Below the pieces are notes generated by a model. That model saw nothing but the letters and a program-made list of their open reading frames with translations. It was not told the origin of the DNA and made no database searches. This document shows, in pieces, positions 26,601 to 39,091 of a stretch of DNA of 64,000 nt. The translations under genes were made by a program, and so were the position numbers. The stretch comes from Gnetum montanum (taxonomy: Eukaryota > Streptophyta > Gnetopsida > Gnetales > Gnetaceae), in contig MNCI01022655.1 of NCBI GenBank assembly GCA_015680685.1, positions 558,217 through 622,216 on the forward strand, in the 5' to 3' direction. The stretch's first letter is position 1. The number at the start of each line of letters is the position of its first letter.

Positions 26601-29600
26601 GATTCTATTTCAAGACATTGTTTATCATGAACAGTAACCATCACTTGGTATGCGAAATGTTTTGGGGCAGACTGAAACATTTTTGACACATTTCATTATG
26701 TTTTTGATAGGTTTCATTTTCTTTGATTTTATTTTTTGATTTTATTATCAACAACTCCATCTATCATGAACTAAATGCAGGTCAGGTCAAAAACTGCATC
26801 TGTCACGAACTAAATGCAGGTCTATCATGAGTTAAATGCAGATCTACAATGGCAAAGATGGAGGGAAAAAATTTAGGGTTTAGATGTCAATAAGTATTAC
26901 ATTTAGGTAAAGCATTTTGTGCCTGTGCTGTGAACGCTATTGCTACCTCTTTTGCATCGTTGTGTTATGAACACTACTAATCCTGAAATTGCTGCCACTT
27001 CTACATCGCTCTCCACAGCCGTTGTTGCTACTTATGCATCACATCCCTATCCATAACCAGTCAACTCTCAACTCTGTGTGGTAAGTCTCTACTTCTGCAA
27101 CAAGCACTCCTCCTTCCTCTTCAAAATGGGCTAAACCATGGATTCAGAGACCATTTTTGTACATTATCTCTTCATTGGTCTTTCTTCATTCAGATTCTTT
27201 TCTTTGAGTCAGAGTTTCTTATTACAATAAAGTTCAATCTGCAATTCATATTCTGTAAAATTGGGTCTCATTTTTAAAGTTCATCTCTTCAAAGTTAATA
27301 TAGTAAGCTTGTCTTTGGCCTCTATATGAACCCATTTCAATGTGGGCAAAAAATCGTTCTATTCATAGATTTAATCTCAGATCTTGCCTTATGCTTATTT
27401 ATCTATATGAAAGAGCGGCACCCTATGTTGCCAGAAACACAACGGGTTCATAAACTTTCACGTTTTTCGTTGCGGAAATGGGATCCCATTTCACAATGCC
27501 GTTTCTCATGAACAGTAATCATCACATGGTAGGAGAAACGTTTTGAGGTAGGCAAAATGTTTCGAGGTAGACTGCAACATTTTTTACACGTTTCATTACG
27601 TTTTTGATAGGTTTCATTTCCTTTGATTTTATTTTTTGATTTTATTCTCAACAACTACATCTATCACAAAATAAATGCAGGTCTGTCATGAGTTAAATGT
27701 AGATTTGCAATAGCAAAGATGGAGGGAAAAAATTTAGGGTTTATACATCAATAAGTAACACATTTAGGTAAAGCATTTGGTGCTTGTGCTGTCAACGCTG
27801 CTAATCTTGTTGTTGCTGTCACTTTTGCATTGCTGTATTGTGAACGTTGTTGCTGCCTCTTTTGCATTGTTGTTCTATGAACGCTACTAATACTGGAATT
27901 GATGCCACTTCTGCATCACTCTCCACAGCCATTGCTGCTACTTCTACATTGCATCTCTGTCCATAACTAGTCAACTCTCAACACTGTTTGGTAAGTCTCT
28001 ACTTCTGCAACAAGCAGTCCTCCTCCCTCTTCAAAATGGGCTAAATCGTGGATTCAGAAACCATTTTTGTACATTATCTCTTCATTGGTCTTTCTTCATT
28101 GAGATTCTTTTCTTTGAGTTAGAGTTTCTGATTATAGTAAAGTTCAATCTGCAATTCATATTCTATAAAATAGGGTCTCATTTTTAAAGTTCATCTCTTC
28201 AAAGTTAATATAGTAAGCTTGTCTTTGGCCTTTCCCTATTCCCATTTCAATGTGCCCAGAAAATCCTTCTATTCATAGATTTAATCTCAGATCTTTTGTT
28301 ATGCTTATTTATCTATATGAAAGAGTGGCACGCTATGTTGCCAGAAACGCAACGGATTCATAAAGTTTCACTTTTTTCGTTGCGGAAATGGGATCCCATT
28401 TCAAAATGTTGTTTCTCATGAACAGTAATTGTCACTTGGTAGGAGAAACATTTTTAGGTAGGCAAAATGTTTCGGGGCAGACTGCAACGTTTTTTACACG
28501 TTTCATTACATTTTTGATAGGTTTCATTTCCTTTGATTTTATTCTGAACAACTGCATCTATCACGAACTAAATGTAGGTCTGTCATGAGTTAAATGTAGA
28601 TCTGCAATGGAAAAGATGGAGGGAAAAAATTTAGGGTTTAGACATTAATAAGTAACACCTTTAGGTAAAGCATTTGGTGCCTGTGCTGTCAATGCTGCTA
28701 ATCTTGTTGTTGTTGTCGCTTTTGCATAGCTTTGTTGTGAACGCTATTACTGCCTCTTTTGCATCGTTGTTCTATGAATGTTGCTAATCATGCAATTGCT
28801 GCCACTTCTGCATCACTCTCCATAGCCGTTGCTACTACTTCTACATCGCATCTCTATCCATAACCAGTCAACTCTCAACGCTATGTGGTAAGTCTCTACT
28901 TCTGCAACAAGCAGTCCTCCTCCCTCTTCAAAATGGGCTAAACCATGGATTCAGAAACCATTTTTGTACATTATATCTTCATTGGTCCTTCTTCATTGAG
29001 ATTCTTTTCTTTGATTTAGAGTTTCTTATTACAGTAAAGTTTAATCTGCAATTCATATTCTATAAAATAGGGTCTCATTTTTAAAGTTCATCTCTTCAAT
29101 GTTAATATAGTAAGCTTGTCTTTGGCCTTTCCCTATTCCCATTTCAATGGGGGCAACAAATCCTTCTATTCATAGATTTAATCTCGGATCTTGCCTTATG
29201 CTTATTTATCTATATGAAAGAGCAACACTCTATGTTGCCAAAAACGCAACAGATTCATAACGTTTCGCTTTTTTCGTTGCAAAAATGAGATGCCATTTCA
29301 AAAGGTCATTTCTCATGAACAGTAACCGTCACTTGGTAGGCAAAACGTTTCAAGATAGACTAAAACGTTTTTTACATGTTTCATTACGTTTTTGACAAGT
29401 TTCATTTCCTTTGATTTTATTTTTTGATTTTATTTTCAACAACTGCATCTATCATGAACTAAATGCAAGTTTGTCATGAGTTGAATGCAAATCTGCAATG
29501 GCAAAGATGGAGGAAAAAAATTTAGGCTTTAGACGTCAATAAGTAACATATTTAGGTAAAGCATTTGGTGCCTGTGCTGTGAATGCTACTAATCTTGTTG

Positions 29601-32600
29601 TTGCTATCGCTTTTGCATCGTTGTGCTGTGAACGCTGTTGCTGCCTCTTTTGCATCGCTGTGCTGTGAACGTTGCTAATCCGGGAATTGCTGCCACATCT
29701 ACATCGCTCTCCATGGTCATTGTTGCTACTTCTGCATCGCATCCCTATCCATAACCATTCAACTCTATGTGGTAAGTCTCTGCTTCTGCAACAAGCAGTC
29801 CTCCTCCCTCTTCAAAATGGGCTAAACCATGGATTCAGAAACCATTTTTGTACATTATCTCTTCATTGGTCTTTCTTCATTCAGATTCTTTTCTTTGAGT
29901 TAGAGTTTCTTATTACAGTAACGTTCAATCTACAATTCATATTCTGTAAAATAGGGTCTCATTTTTAAAGTTCATCTCTTCAACGTTAATATAGTAAGCT
30001 TGTCTTTGGCCTTTCCCTATTCCCATTTCAATGGGGGCAACAAATCCTTCTATTCATAGATTTGATCTCAAATCTTGCCTTATGCTTATTTATCTATATG
30101 AAAGAGCGGCACCCTATGTTGCCAGAAACGCAACAGATTCATAACGTTTCGCTTTTTTCGTTGCGAAAACGAGTTGGCATTTCAAAATGCCGTTTCTCAT
30201 GAACAGTAACCGTCACTTGGTAGGAAAAACGTTTCAAGGTAGACTAAAACATCTTTTACACATTTCATTACGTTTTTGACAGGTTTCATTTCCTTTGATT
30301 TTATTTTTTGATTTTATTTTCAACAACTGGATCTATCACAAACTAAATGCAAGTTTGTCATGAGTTAAATACAGATCTACAACGGCAAAGATGGAGGGAA
30401 AAAATTTAGGCTTTACATGTCAATAAGTAACATATTTAGGTAAAGCATTTGGTGCCTGTGCTGTGAATGCTACTAATCTTGTTGTTGCTGTCGCTTTTGC
30501 ATCATTGTGCTGTGAACGTCATTGCTGCCTCTTTTGCATCACTGTGCTGTGAATGTTGCTAATCCTGGAATTGCTGCCACATCTGCATCGCTCTCCATGG
30601 TCATTTTTGCTACTTCTGTATCGCATCCCTATCCATAACCAGTCAACTCTATGTGGTAAGTCTCTGCTTCTGCAACAAGCAGTCCTCCTACCTCTTCAAA
30701 ATGGGCTAAACCATGGATTCAGAAACCATTTTTGTACATTATATCTTCATTGGTCTTTCTTCATTGAGATTCTTTTCTTTGATTTAGAGTTTCTTATTAC
30801 AGTAAAGTTCAATCTACAATTCATATTCTATAAAATAGGGTCTCATTTTTAAAGTTCATCTCTTCAATGTTAATATAGTAAGCTTGTCTTTGGCCTTTCC
30901 CTATTCCCATTTCAATGGGGGTAACAAATCCTTCTATTCATAGATTTAATCTCAGATCTTACCTTATGCTTATTTATCTATATGAAAGAGCGGCATCCTA
31001 TGTTGCCAGAAAAGCAACAAATTCATAATGTTTTGCGTTTTTCGTTGCGTAAATGAGATGCTATTTCAAAATGTTGTTTCTCATGAACAGTAACCGTCAC
31101 TTGGTAGGCAGCATATTTCAAGGTAGAATAAAACGTTTTTTACATGTTTCATTACGTTTTTGACAGGTTTCATTTCCTTTGATTTTATTTTTTGATTTTA
31201 TTTTCAACAACTGCATCTATCACGAACTAAATGCACGTTTGTCATGAGTTAAATGCAAATTTGCAACAGCAAAGATGGAGGGAAAAAATTTAGGATTTAG
31301 ACATCAATAAGTAACATATTTAGGTAAAGCATTTGGTGCCTATGCTGTGAATGCTACTAATCTTGCTGTTGCTGTTGCTTTTGCATCGTTGTGCTGTGAA
31401 CATTGTTGCTGCCTCTTTTGCATCACTATGTCGTGAACGCTGCTAATCCTACAATTTCTACCACTTCTGCATCACTCTCCACAGCCATTGTTGCTACTTC
31501 TACATCACATCCCTATCCATAACCAGTCAACTTTCAACTCTGTATGGTAAGTCTCTGCTTCTACAACAAGCAGTCCTCCTACCTCTTCAAAATGCACTAA
31601 ACCATGGATTTACAAACCATTTTTGTACATTATCTCTTCATTGGTCTTTCTTCATTGAGATTCTTTTCTTTGAGTCAGAGTTTCTTATTACTGTAAAGTT
31701 CAATCTGCAATTCATATTTTGTAAAATAGGGTCTCATTTTTAAAGTTCATCCCTTTAAAGTTAATATAGTAAGCTTGTCTTTGGCCTTTCCCTATTCCCA
31801 TTTCAATGGGGGCAGCAAATCCTTCTATTCCAAGATTTAATCTCGGATCTTGTCTTATGCTTATTTATCTATATGAAAGAGCAGCACCCTATGTTGCCAA
31901 AAACACAATGGATTCATAATGTTTCACGTTTTTCATTGCGGAAACAGGATCCCATTTCAAAATGTCGTTTCTTATGAACAGTAACCATCTCTTGGCAGGA
32001 AAAATATTTAGGGGCAGACAGAAATGTTTTTTACACGTTTCATTACATTTTTGACAAGTTTCATTTCCTTTGATTTTATTTTTTGATTTTATTCTCAACA
32101 ACTACCTCTGTCATGAACTAAATGCAGGTCTGTCATGAGTTAAATGCAGATCTGCAATGGCAAAGATGGAGGTAAAAAATTTAGGGTTTAGACATCAATA
32201 ACTAACACATTTAGGTAAATCATTTGGTGCCTATGCTGTGAACGCTGCTAATCTTGCTGTTGCTGCCGCTTTTGCATCGTTGTGCTGTGAATGTTGTTGC
32301 TCCCGCTTTTGCTTCGTTGTGCTGTGAACGCTACTAATCCTACAATTGCTACCACTTCTACATCACTCTCCATGGTCGTTGCTGCTGCTTCTGCATCGCA
32401 TCCCTGTCCATAACCAATCAACTCTGTGTGGTAAGTCTCTACTTCTGCAACAAGCAGTCCTCCTACCTCTTCAAAATGGGCTAAACCGTGGATTTACAAA
32501 CCATTTTTGTACATTATCTCTTCATTCGTCTTTCTTCATTGAGATTCTTTTCTTTGACTTAGAGTTTCTTATTACAGTAAAGTTTAATTTGCAATTCATA

Positions 32601-35468
32601 TTCTGTAAAATAGGGTCTCATTTTTAAAGTTCATCTTTTCAAAGTTAATATAGTAAGCTTGTCTTTGCCCTTTCCCTATTCCCATTTCAATGGGGGCAGC
32701 AAATCCTTCAATTCATATATTTAATCTTGGATCTTGCCTTATGCTTATTTATCTATATGAAAGAGCGGCACCCTGTGTTGCCAGAAATGCAACGGATTCA
32801 TAACATTTCACGTTTTTCATTGCGGAAATGTGATCCCATTTCAAAATGCCGTTTCTCATTAACAGTAACCGTCACTTGGTAGGCGAAACGTTTCGGGGCA
32901 GACTGAAACGTTTTTGACAGGTTTCATTACGCTTTTGATATGTTTCATTTCCTTTGATTTTATTTTTTGATTTTATTCTCAACAACTGCATCTGTCACAA
33001 ACTAAATGCAAGTCTGTCATGAGTTAAATGCAGATCTACAATGGCAAAGATGGAGGGGAAAAATTTAGCGTTTAGACGTCAATAAGTAACATATTTAGGT
33101 AAAGAATTTGGTGCCTGTGCTGTGAAGGTTGCTAATCTTACTATTGCTGCCACTTTTGCATCACTATGCTATGAACGCTGTTGTTGCCTCTTTTGCATCG
33201 TTGTGCTGTGAACGCTACTAATCCTGGAATTTTTGCCACTTCTGCATCGCTCTCCATCGCCGTTGCTGCTGCTTCTACATCGCATCCCTGTCCATAACTA
33301 GTCAACTCTGTGTGGTAAGTCTTTGCTTCTACAACAAGCAGTCCTCCTCCCTCTTCAAAATGGGCTAAACCATGGATTCAGAGACCATTTTTGTACATTA
33401 TCTCTTCATTGGTCTTTCTTCATTGAGATTCTTTTTTTTGAGTCAAAGTTTCTTATTAGAGTAAAATTCAATCTGCAATTCATATTCTGTAAAATAGGGT
33501 CTCGTTTTTAAAGTTCATCTCTTCCAAGGTAATATAGTAAGCTTGTATTTGGCCTTTCCCTATTCCCATTTCAATGGGGACAGCAAATCCTTCTATTCAT
33601 AGATTTAATCTTGGATCTTGCCTTATGTTTATTTATCTATATGAAAGAGCGGCATCCTACGTTTCCAGAAATGCAACGAATTCATAACGTTTCCCATTTT
33701 TCGTTGCAGAAATGGGATCACGATTCAAAATGCTGTTTCTCATGAACAATAACCATCACTTAGTAGGTGAAACGTTTTGGGGCAAACTGAAATATTTTTG
33801 ACACGTTTCATTATGTTTTTGACAGGTTTCATTTTCTTTGATTTTATTTTTTGATTTTATTCTCAACAACTACATCTGTCACAAACTAAATGTAGGTCTG
33901 TCATGAGTTAAATGAAGATCTACAATGGCAAAGATGGAGGGAGAAAATTTAGGGTTAGACATCAATAAGTAACACATTTAGGTAAAGCATTTGGTGCCTA
34001 TGCTATGAACGTTGCTAATCTTGTTGTTGCTGCCGCTTTTGCATCGCTGTGCTGTGGAAACTGTTGCTGCCACTTTTGCATCGTTGTGCTGTGAACACTG
34101 CTAATCCTGCAATTGCTGCTACTTCTACATCGCTCTCCACGGCCGTTGCTACTGCTTCTGCATCGCATCCCTGTCCATAACCAGTCAACTCTGAACTCTG
34201 TGTGGTAAGTCTCTGCTTCTGCAATAAGCAGTCCTCCTTCCTCTTCAAAATGGGCTAAACCGTGGATTCAAAGACCATTTTTGTACATTATCTCTTAATT
34301 GGTGTTTCTTCATTCAGATTCTTATCTTTGAATCAAAGTTTCTTATTACAGTAAAGTTCAATATGCAATTCATATTCTGTAAAATAGGGTCTCATTTTTA
34401 AAGTTCATCTCTTCAAAGTTAATATAGTAAGCTTGTCTTTGGCCTTTCCCTATTCCCATTTCAATGGGGGCAGAAAATCCTTCTATTCATAGATTTAATC
34501 TCGGATCTTGCCTTATGCTTATTTATCTATATGAAAGAGCAGCACCCTATGTTGCCAGAAACGCAACGAATTCATAATGTTTCGTGTTTTTCGTTGCAGA
34601 AATGGGATCTTGTTTCAAAACGTCATTTCTCATGAACAATAACCGTCACTTGGTAGGCGAAACGTTTCGAGGTAGACTGAAACGTTTTTGATAGGTTTCA
34701 TTACATTTTTGACAAGTTTCATTTCCTTTGATTTTATTTTTTGATTTTATTCTCCACAACTACATCTGTCACGAACTAAATGCAGGTCAGGTCAACAACT
34801 GCATCTGTCACGAACTAAATGCAGGTTTGTCATGAGTTAAATGTAGATTTGCAATGGCAAAGATGGAGGGAAAAAATTTAGGGTTTAGACATCAATAAGT
34901 AACATATTTAGGTAAAGCATTTGGTGCTTGTGCTGTGAACACTGCTAATCTTGCTGTTGTTGCCGCTTTTGCATCATTGTGTTGTGAACGCTATTTCTGC
35001 CTATTTTGCATCGTTGTGTTGTGAATGCTATTAATCCTGGAATTGCTACCACTTCTGCATCACTCTCCATGGGCATTGCTACTGCTTCTGCATCACATCC
35101 CTGTCCATAACCCGTCAACTCTGTGTGGTATGTCTCTGCTTCTGCAACAAGCAATCCTCCTCCCTCTTCAAAATGGGCTAAACTGTGGATTCAGAGTCCA
35201 TTTTTTTACATTATCTCTTCATTGGTCTATCTTCATTGAGATTCTTTTCTTTGAGTCAGAGTTTCTTATTACATTAAATTTCTATCTGCAATTCATATTC
35301 TGTAAAATAGGGTTTCATTTTTAAAGTTCATCTTTTCAAAGTTAATATAGTAAGCTTGTCTTTGGCCTTTCCCTATTCCCATTTCATTGGGGGCAGCAAA
35401 TCCTTCTATTCATATATTTAATCTTGAATCTTGCGTTATGCTTATTTATCTATATGAAAGAGCGGCAC
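8601..35468 (+). repeat. Tandem array of 30 direct units (829-979 bp, modal 884 bp)
   Basis: Units start (first C of CTATGTTGCC or its variant) at 8601, 9534, 10465, 11343, 12221, 13105, 14027, 14897, 15781, 16703, 17586, 18457, 19436, 20320, 21204, 22183, 23106, 23996, 24873, 25713, 26542, 27423, 28334, 29230, 30114, 30998, 31889, 32773, 33657 and 34547. The array ends with GAGCGGCAC at 35468. All units have the same orientation. Each unit has the terminus and an AACG/GTTTC-rich segment (~230 bp), an AACTAAATGCAGGTC segment, a GCTGCTAATCTTG / TTTTGCATCG trinucleotide-like segment, a conserved segment around AATGGGCTAAACC, a HindIII site (AGTAAGCTTGTC in nearly all units) and an A/T-rich end. 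Most units carry GGATCC near +57. No RNA gene or convincing coding region was seen. Confidence 0.95.
10517..10534. repeat. Perfect 18-bp palindrome of the array unit (example copy)
   Basis: GAAATGGGATCCCATTTC is its own reverse complement. Equivalent sites occur near +52 of nearly every unit. Common forms are GAAACGGGATCCCATTTC (unit 19), GAAATGGGATCCCGTTTC (units 5 and 8) and GAAATGGGATCCCATTTC (units 3, 22, 23). The likely ancestral form, GAAACGGGATCCCGTTTC, is also a perfect palindrome. It contains the AAACGG word known from Ac subterminal transposase-binding sites. Confidence 0.8.
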
Positions 35469-37438
35469 AAAATCTCTACACTATTTTCAACTCATCTTTG
35501 AGAATTTTATTTCATTATTAACATGCAGTGGTGAATCTTTGTTTATTATTGGTCTGAGACTCTGTGAGTGGGGATTTTATTTGATTATTAACATGTAATA
35601 GTAAATCTGCGTTTATTATTAGTCTAAGACTCTTTGAGTGGTATTTAGAATGAAAGATTTAGAATGTTGTTCACTACCTTTTTGTTGCCAAAGATATTGG
35701 TATTTGAACAATAAAAAACAGAATAACGCAAGAACAAGCCTGAGTGAGTGTTGAAAGCCCAAGAGGAAAACCAAAACATCAACAATAATAACTATGAAAA
35801 TGAAAATGAGCGTTTATTTCTCAGCAAACTCTTATCTATGTCATCATTTAATATTCTACAAATAAATCCTAACAAAAACATGAAACTAAAATTGAAGTTT
35901 CTCGATTATCTCTATACGTAGATGGTGGGTTCTATTCATCAAAATCCAATTTAGGCCCATTCTTTTATATAATTTTTTTGTATCTTTGTGTAAAATTTCA
36001 CTGTAAACTATTAGAGAAGGCCCATTGTGTAAAGACTGTATCTCTATTGCACATTTTTTTTGTATCTCTGTGCTAAGTAACACTGTAAACTATTAGAGAA
36101 TGAACATATGAATGTCCTATCAAAGTCACAAAACTTTCCAACAAGCTATGCTTATAAAAAAGAGATACAAGAACTTATGAATGTCCTAAGACAATCACAA
36201 AACTTTCTAACAAGCTACATTCATAAAGAAGAGATGTAAGAAATTCTGTAGGCTAAATTTGCAATGACACAAAGCAAATACTAGTATACCATACCTGCAA
36301 GCAATGGGGTTCCAGTCACAAGCAGCCACTACCTTCAAAGATATTGGTATTTGAACAAGTTTCTGCCACTATTAGTATTTGTCTATTTGAACAAGTTTCT
36401 ATCACTACCTTTTTGTCACTATTAAGTTCCAGCATATTGATTACCTTATTTACCTTTCCCACTATGACTCCCATACCCACTTTTGTGGTTCAAAACATAA
36501 AATGAGAACAACAAAAAATTAATTTGGCTTCTTTGGAAAATCATAAGATAATTATCATGCATATTGTTCTTGCCTTTGATTGAGGACACTTTTTTGTTGC
36601 ACTACGTGGGTTTACAGGATCAAAATCATTTCATTTACTGTACTACCAATAACTTGCAAATCATTTCAATTATAGTATCAACTGCAACGGTTAACTGTTA
36701 GTGTTAAGAGAAAAGAAATAATGTTATGGTTAATGGTTAGTTGTAGTAGAATTTATTTTAAACTATAAAAATTTTAAGTAAAAAAGTAATTAAAAATAAA
36801 GAAATTGTTATTTAAAGTATAACTGTTAGTTTTAGGATAAATAAAGTAATTTTTTCAAAAATAAAATTAAAAAATAAACAATAAAACAAATAACAAATTA
36901 TTTAAGGATAAGGTAAAAAAGACAAAGACCAACAAGAAACAATAGCATAGTGATAGTTTAGCACTATTTTTACAACATTATTCAACTCTTTCCTATGATC
37001 TCTAGTTAGCACTTTTCCCTATTACAGTTGCCAACTTTCTATTATTGAGAATATTTTCTTCAAGTGAAAATAAGATAACATAGGAAGACCCAGAAAAGTT
37101 AAAAATTGGAACTAAACAAGAACATTAGGCAACAATTAGCACACTCACCAAATCATCCATAGATTTCTGGTACGAACTTCTTTGCCATCTTTGAGGATTT
37201 TATTTGATTTTTAACATGTAGTGGTGAATCTGCGTTTATTAATTGGTTTAAGACTCTGAGTGGTATTTAAAATTAAATATTTTTTTGAATTGGACTTGGA
37301 ATAATCTTTATTTTTTATTTTTTATTTTTGGATGGAATTTTCTTATACATTGTCTATCAAAGAACATGATTGCAATAGTCATTTTTAAAATACATTTTTG
37401 TTTTATGGTTTGTTATAATCTTCTTTCTAAATAATATT
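35469..37438. other. AT-rich internal DNA of the giant element with short tandem repeats
   Basis: No gene recognised. A ~75-bp motif (TTGAGNATTTTATTTGATTATTAACATG...TCTAAGACTCTTTGAGTGG) occurs at 35500-35575, 35572-35642 and again at 37190-37265. A second pair, CACTGTAAACTATTAGAGAA with its flanks, occurs at 35999-36018 and 36080-36099. A third pair, CACAAAACTTTC(C/T)AACAAGCTA with ATGAATGTCCTA, lies at 36108-36150 and 36178-36222. The remainder is A/T-rich and shows nothing else I can name. Confidence 0.6.
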
Positions 37439-38010
37439 TTGAATTTTTATAACAAGCATATAGGATCAATGTCATCTGAAGAAGATTTGCTTTCTGAAGA
37501 GCAAGAAGAGCATGGAGAAAAATTAAAATATCAATTATTAAAAAAGGATTTTCAGAGAAAGCTATGGCCATCCTTCTATCTTATTTTTAATAAATGTTTT
37601 TTCACTCTTATTGATTATGGAAGAAGATAATCAAAATACTCATGCTTATGTAACAAAGATTTTTTAGCAGAATCTTTTTATTAAGTTTTGAATTTAATTC
37701 TTTTCTGTATTATAGGTTTCCAGTGCACCAGCATGTGAAAGAAATTGATGCATTTATTCACTCAACAAAATGCAATAGACTAAGCACTGCAAAGGTTGAA
37801 GATTTAGTTTTTGTTTATTCAAATATTAGGTTATTATCTTAATCTTCTCAAGATTACAAAATGGGTCCTTATCAAATGTGGGATTATAGAGGATCTATGG
37901 ATGATGGAGATGATGAATTTCCCATCGAAGTTCTAGATTCTAATTATGAAAATATGTTTGATGGTAAAAATAAAAAATGTATGAAAAATAATAGTAACAA
38001 TATGGTATAA
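37439..38010 (+). pseudogene. hAT transposase C-terminal (dimerisation) remnant
   Basis: After an acceptor-like TTATAG at 37709-37714, one frame reads VSSAPACERN. The next frame continues DAFIHSTKCNRLSTAKVEDL and VFVYSNIRLL to a stop at 37840. Together they follow the hAT C-terminal dimerisation signature (SSSACERNWS.F..IHTK.RNRL....L..LV....N.RL). A frameshift lies right after ERN, where the family has a tryptophan. Downstream, an open stretch from about 37853 encodes an acidic tail (KMGPYQMWDYRGSMDDGDDE). Upstream, 37439-37630 encodes an acidic Glu-rich stretch (SSEEDLLSEEQEEHGEKLKY) of unknown identity, possibly the preceding exon. The zinc finger and catalytic core are not visible, so this element could not move by itself. 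Confidence 0.7.
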
Positions 38011-38470
38011 ACAATATTAAGTATGTTACAAGTTTAACATGCTAATGTATTGGACTTGATATGTCATGTACTCATTTAAAAGTTTTATTTATCAATGACG
38101 AAAATTGTTCTTAATATATATTTTTGTTTTTTTATTAATTTTTTTAAAAATATATTTATTTTTTAAATAAATTATTTTACAACTTCTATCTGTTGGTACC
38201 AACATGCCCATGCTTGGCATGGGGCCTTTGTTTATTTTTTTAAAAAAAGAATAAAATAAATTAAAATAAAAATTAGAAAAAAAAAGATGGGTTACCTTAA
38301 CCCTAAAATTGGCTATAAAAAGCCATCAAGGTGATGGAGGAGAGGAGGAGAAGTCAAGCCAGGAAGCCCTAGGCCAGTGAGGCTAGGGCCGTGAAGCCAT
38401 GGACTGAACCTCTCCTTTCTCTGGGTGGTTGGCAATATGTGCGACAACAATGGTTGGTGGTTCGGAGTGC

Positions 38471-38860
38471 ATTGGTGATGTTTGATCGCAACTACACATG
38501 ATTCTTGCGGCAACACAACCATGCATCTTGTCGGTGGATCTTCTTTCTATCTTCTTTTATTTTAGCAAATGGCATGTGGTGGACGGTGGATTTGTGCATG
38601 ATGTTTATGCAGTTGGCAGTTCGCAAGGCATTGGTGATGTTTGATCGCAACTACACACGATTCTTGCGACAACACAACCATGCATCCTGTCGGTGGATCT
38701 TCTCTCTATCTTCTTTTATTTCAGCAAATGGCATGTGGTGGACAGTGGACTTGTGCATAATATTTATGCAATTGGCGGTTCGCAGGGCATTGGTGATGTT
38801 TGATCGCAACTACACATGATTCTTGCGACAACACAACCATGCATCCAATCAGTGGTTCTT
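38471..38860 (+). repeat. 159-bp tandem repeat inside the solo LTR (about 2.4 copies)
   Basis: The phrase ATTGGTGATGTTTGATCGCA starts at 38471, 38630 and 38789, giving a constant period of 159 bp. Each copy also carries CAACACAACCATGCATC and GCAAATGGCATGTGGTGGAC. The period is 53 codons, so a 104-codon open frame runs through the copies. That follows from the period and is not by itself evidence of a protein. Confidence 0.9.
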
Positions 38861-38933
38861 GGTTCTCTTTCTTTTAGTTTTTTTCATGTTTCATCTTTCT
38901 CTATGTTTTCTATCTCTCTATCACTTGGTCACA

Positions 38934-39040
38934 TGGCTCTTTCCAGCTAAGACTATTCTTAGGTTTCCGTACCCATACAGGAGGTGCCCTAGGCTATAGT
39001 CTCCTCCATACAGGAGGTGCCCTAGGGTATAGTCTCCTCA
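38934..39040 (+). repeat. Short direct repeat in the solo LTR 3' part
   Basis: CATACAGGAGGTGCCCTAGG followed by (C/G)TATAGTCTCCTC occurs twice in a row (about 38975-39005 and 39007-39039), a ~32-bp tandem duplication near the LTR end. Confidence 0.8.
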
Positions 39041-39091
39041 AACAAGTTTTTCCGGTGTTGGCATGACCAAAATTTATGCATCAACACTATC

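Larger units (their letters stand above)
38191..39086 (+). mobile_element. Solo LTR with target duplication CTATC, nested in the giant element
   Basis: The 896-bp stretch starts TGTTGGTACCAACA and ends TTATGCATCAACA, the TG...CA form with the copia-like TGTTGG...CAACA ends. It is flanked by CTATC at 38186-38190 and 39087-39091. A TATA box (GGCTATAAAAAGCC) lies near 38310-38323. No internal retroelement sequence is attached, so it is a solo LTR left by recombination between two LTRs. It contains a 159-bp tandem repeat. Confidence 0.85.

Noticed and set aside
12221-32101. Minus-strand open frames of ~70 codons in several units (MLRIKSKNKIKGNETCQNCN)
   Set aside because: They cover the AACG/GTTTC-rich subterminal segment, occur only in some units, and overlap the terminal repeat and palindrome. 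They are best explained as chance frames in a tandem repeat.
9000-35330. Repeated open frames of 60-99 codons on the + strand in most array units (LLLQQAVLLPLQNGLNRGFR ... FNLQFIFCKIGSHF)
   Set aside because: They recur because the unit recurs. Start codons differ between units, several units break the frame, and many neighbouring differences look like CpG decay with no codon pattern. There is no recognisable domain. A codon-position substitution count could overturn this.
8601-35468. CRISPR array
   Set aside because: Units are ~0.9 kb with no short repeat/unique spacer alternation, and the context is plant nuclear DNA.
38313-38819. Open frames over the solo LTR (69 codons on minus, 104 on plus)
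   Set aside because: The plus frame exists because the tandem period (159) is a multiple of 3. Both fall in LTR promoter and leader sequence with no domain.
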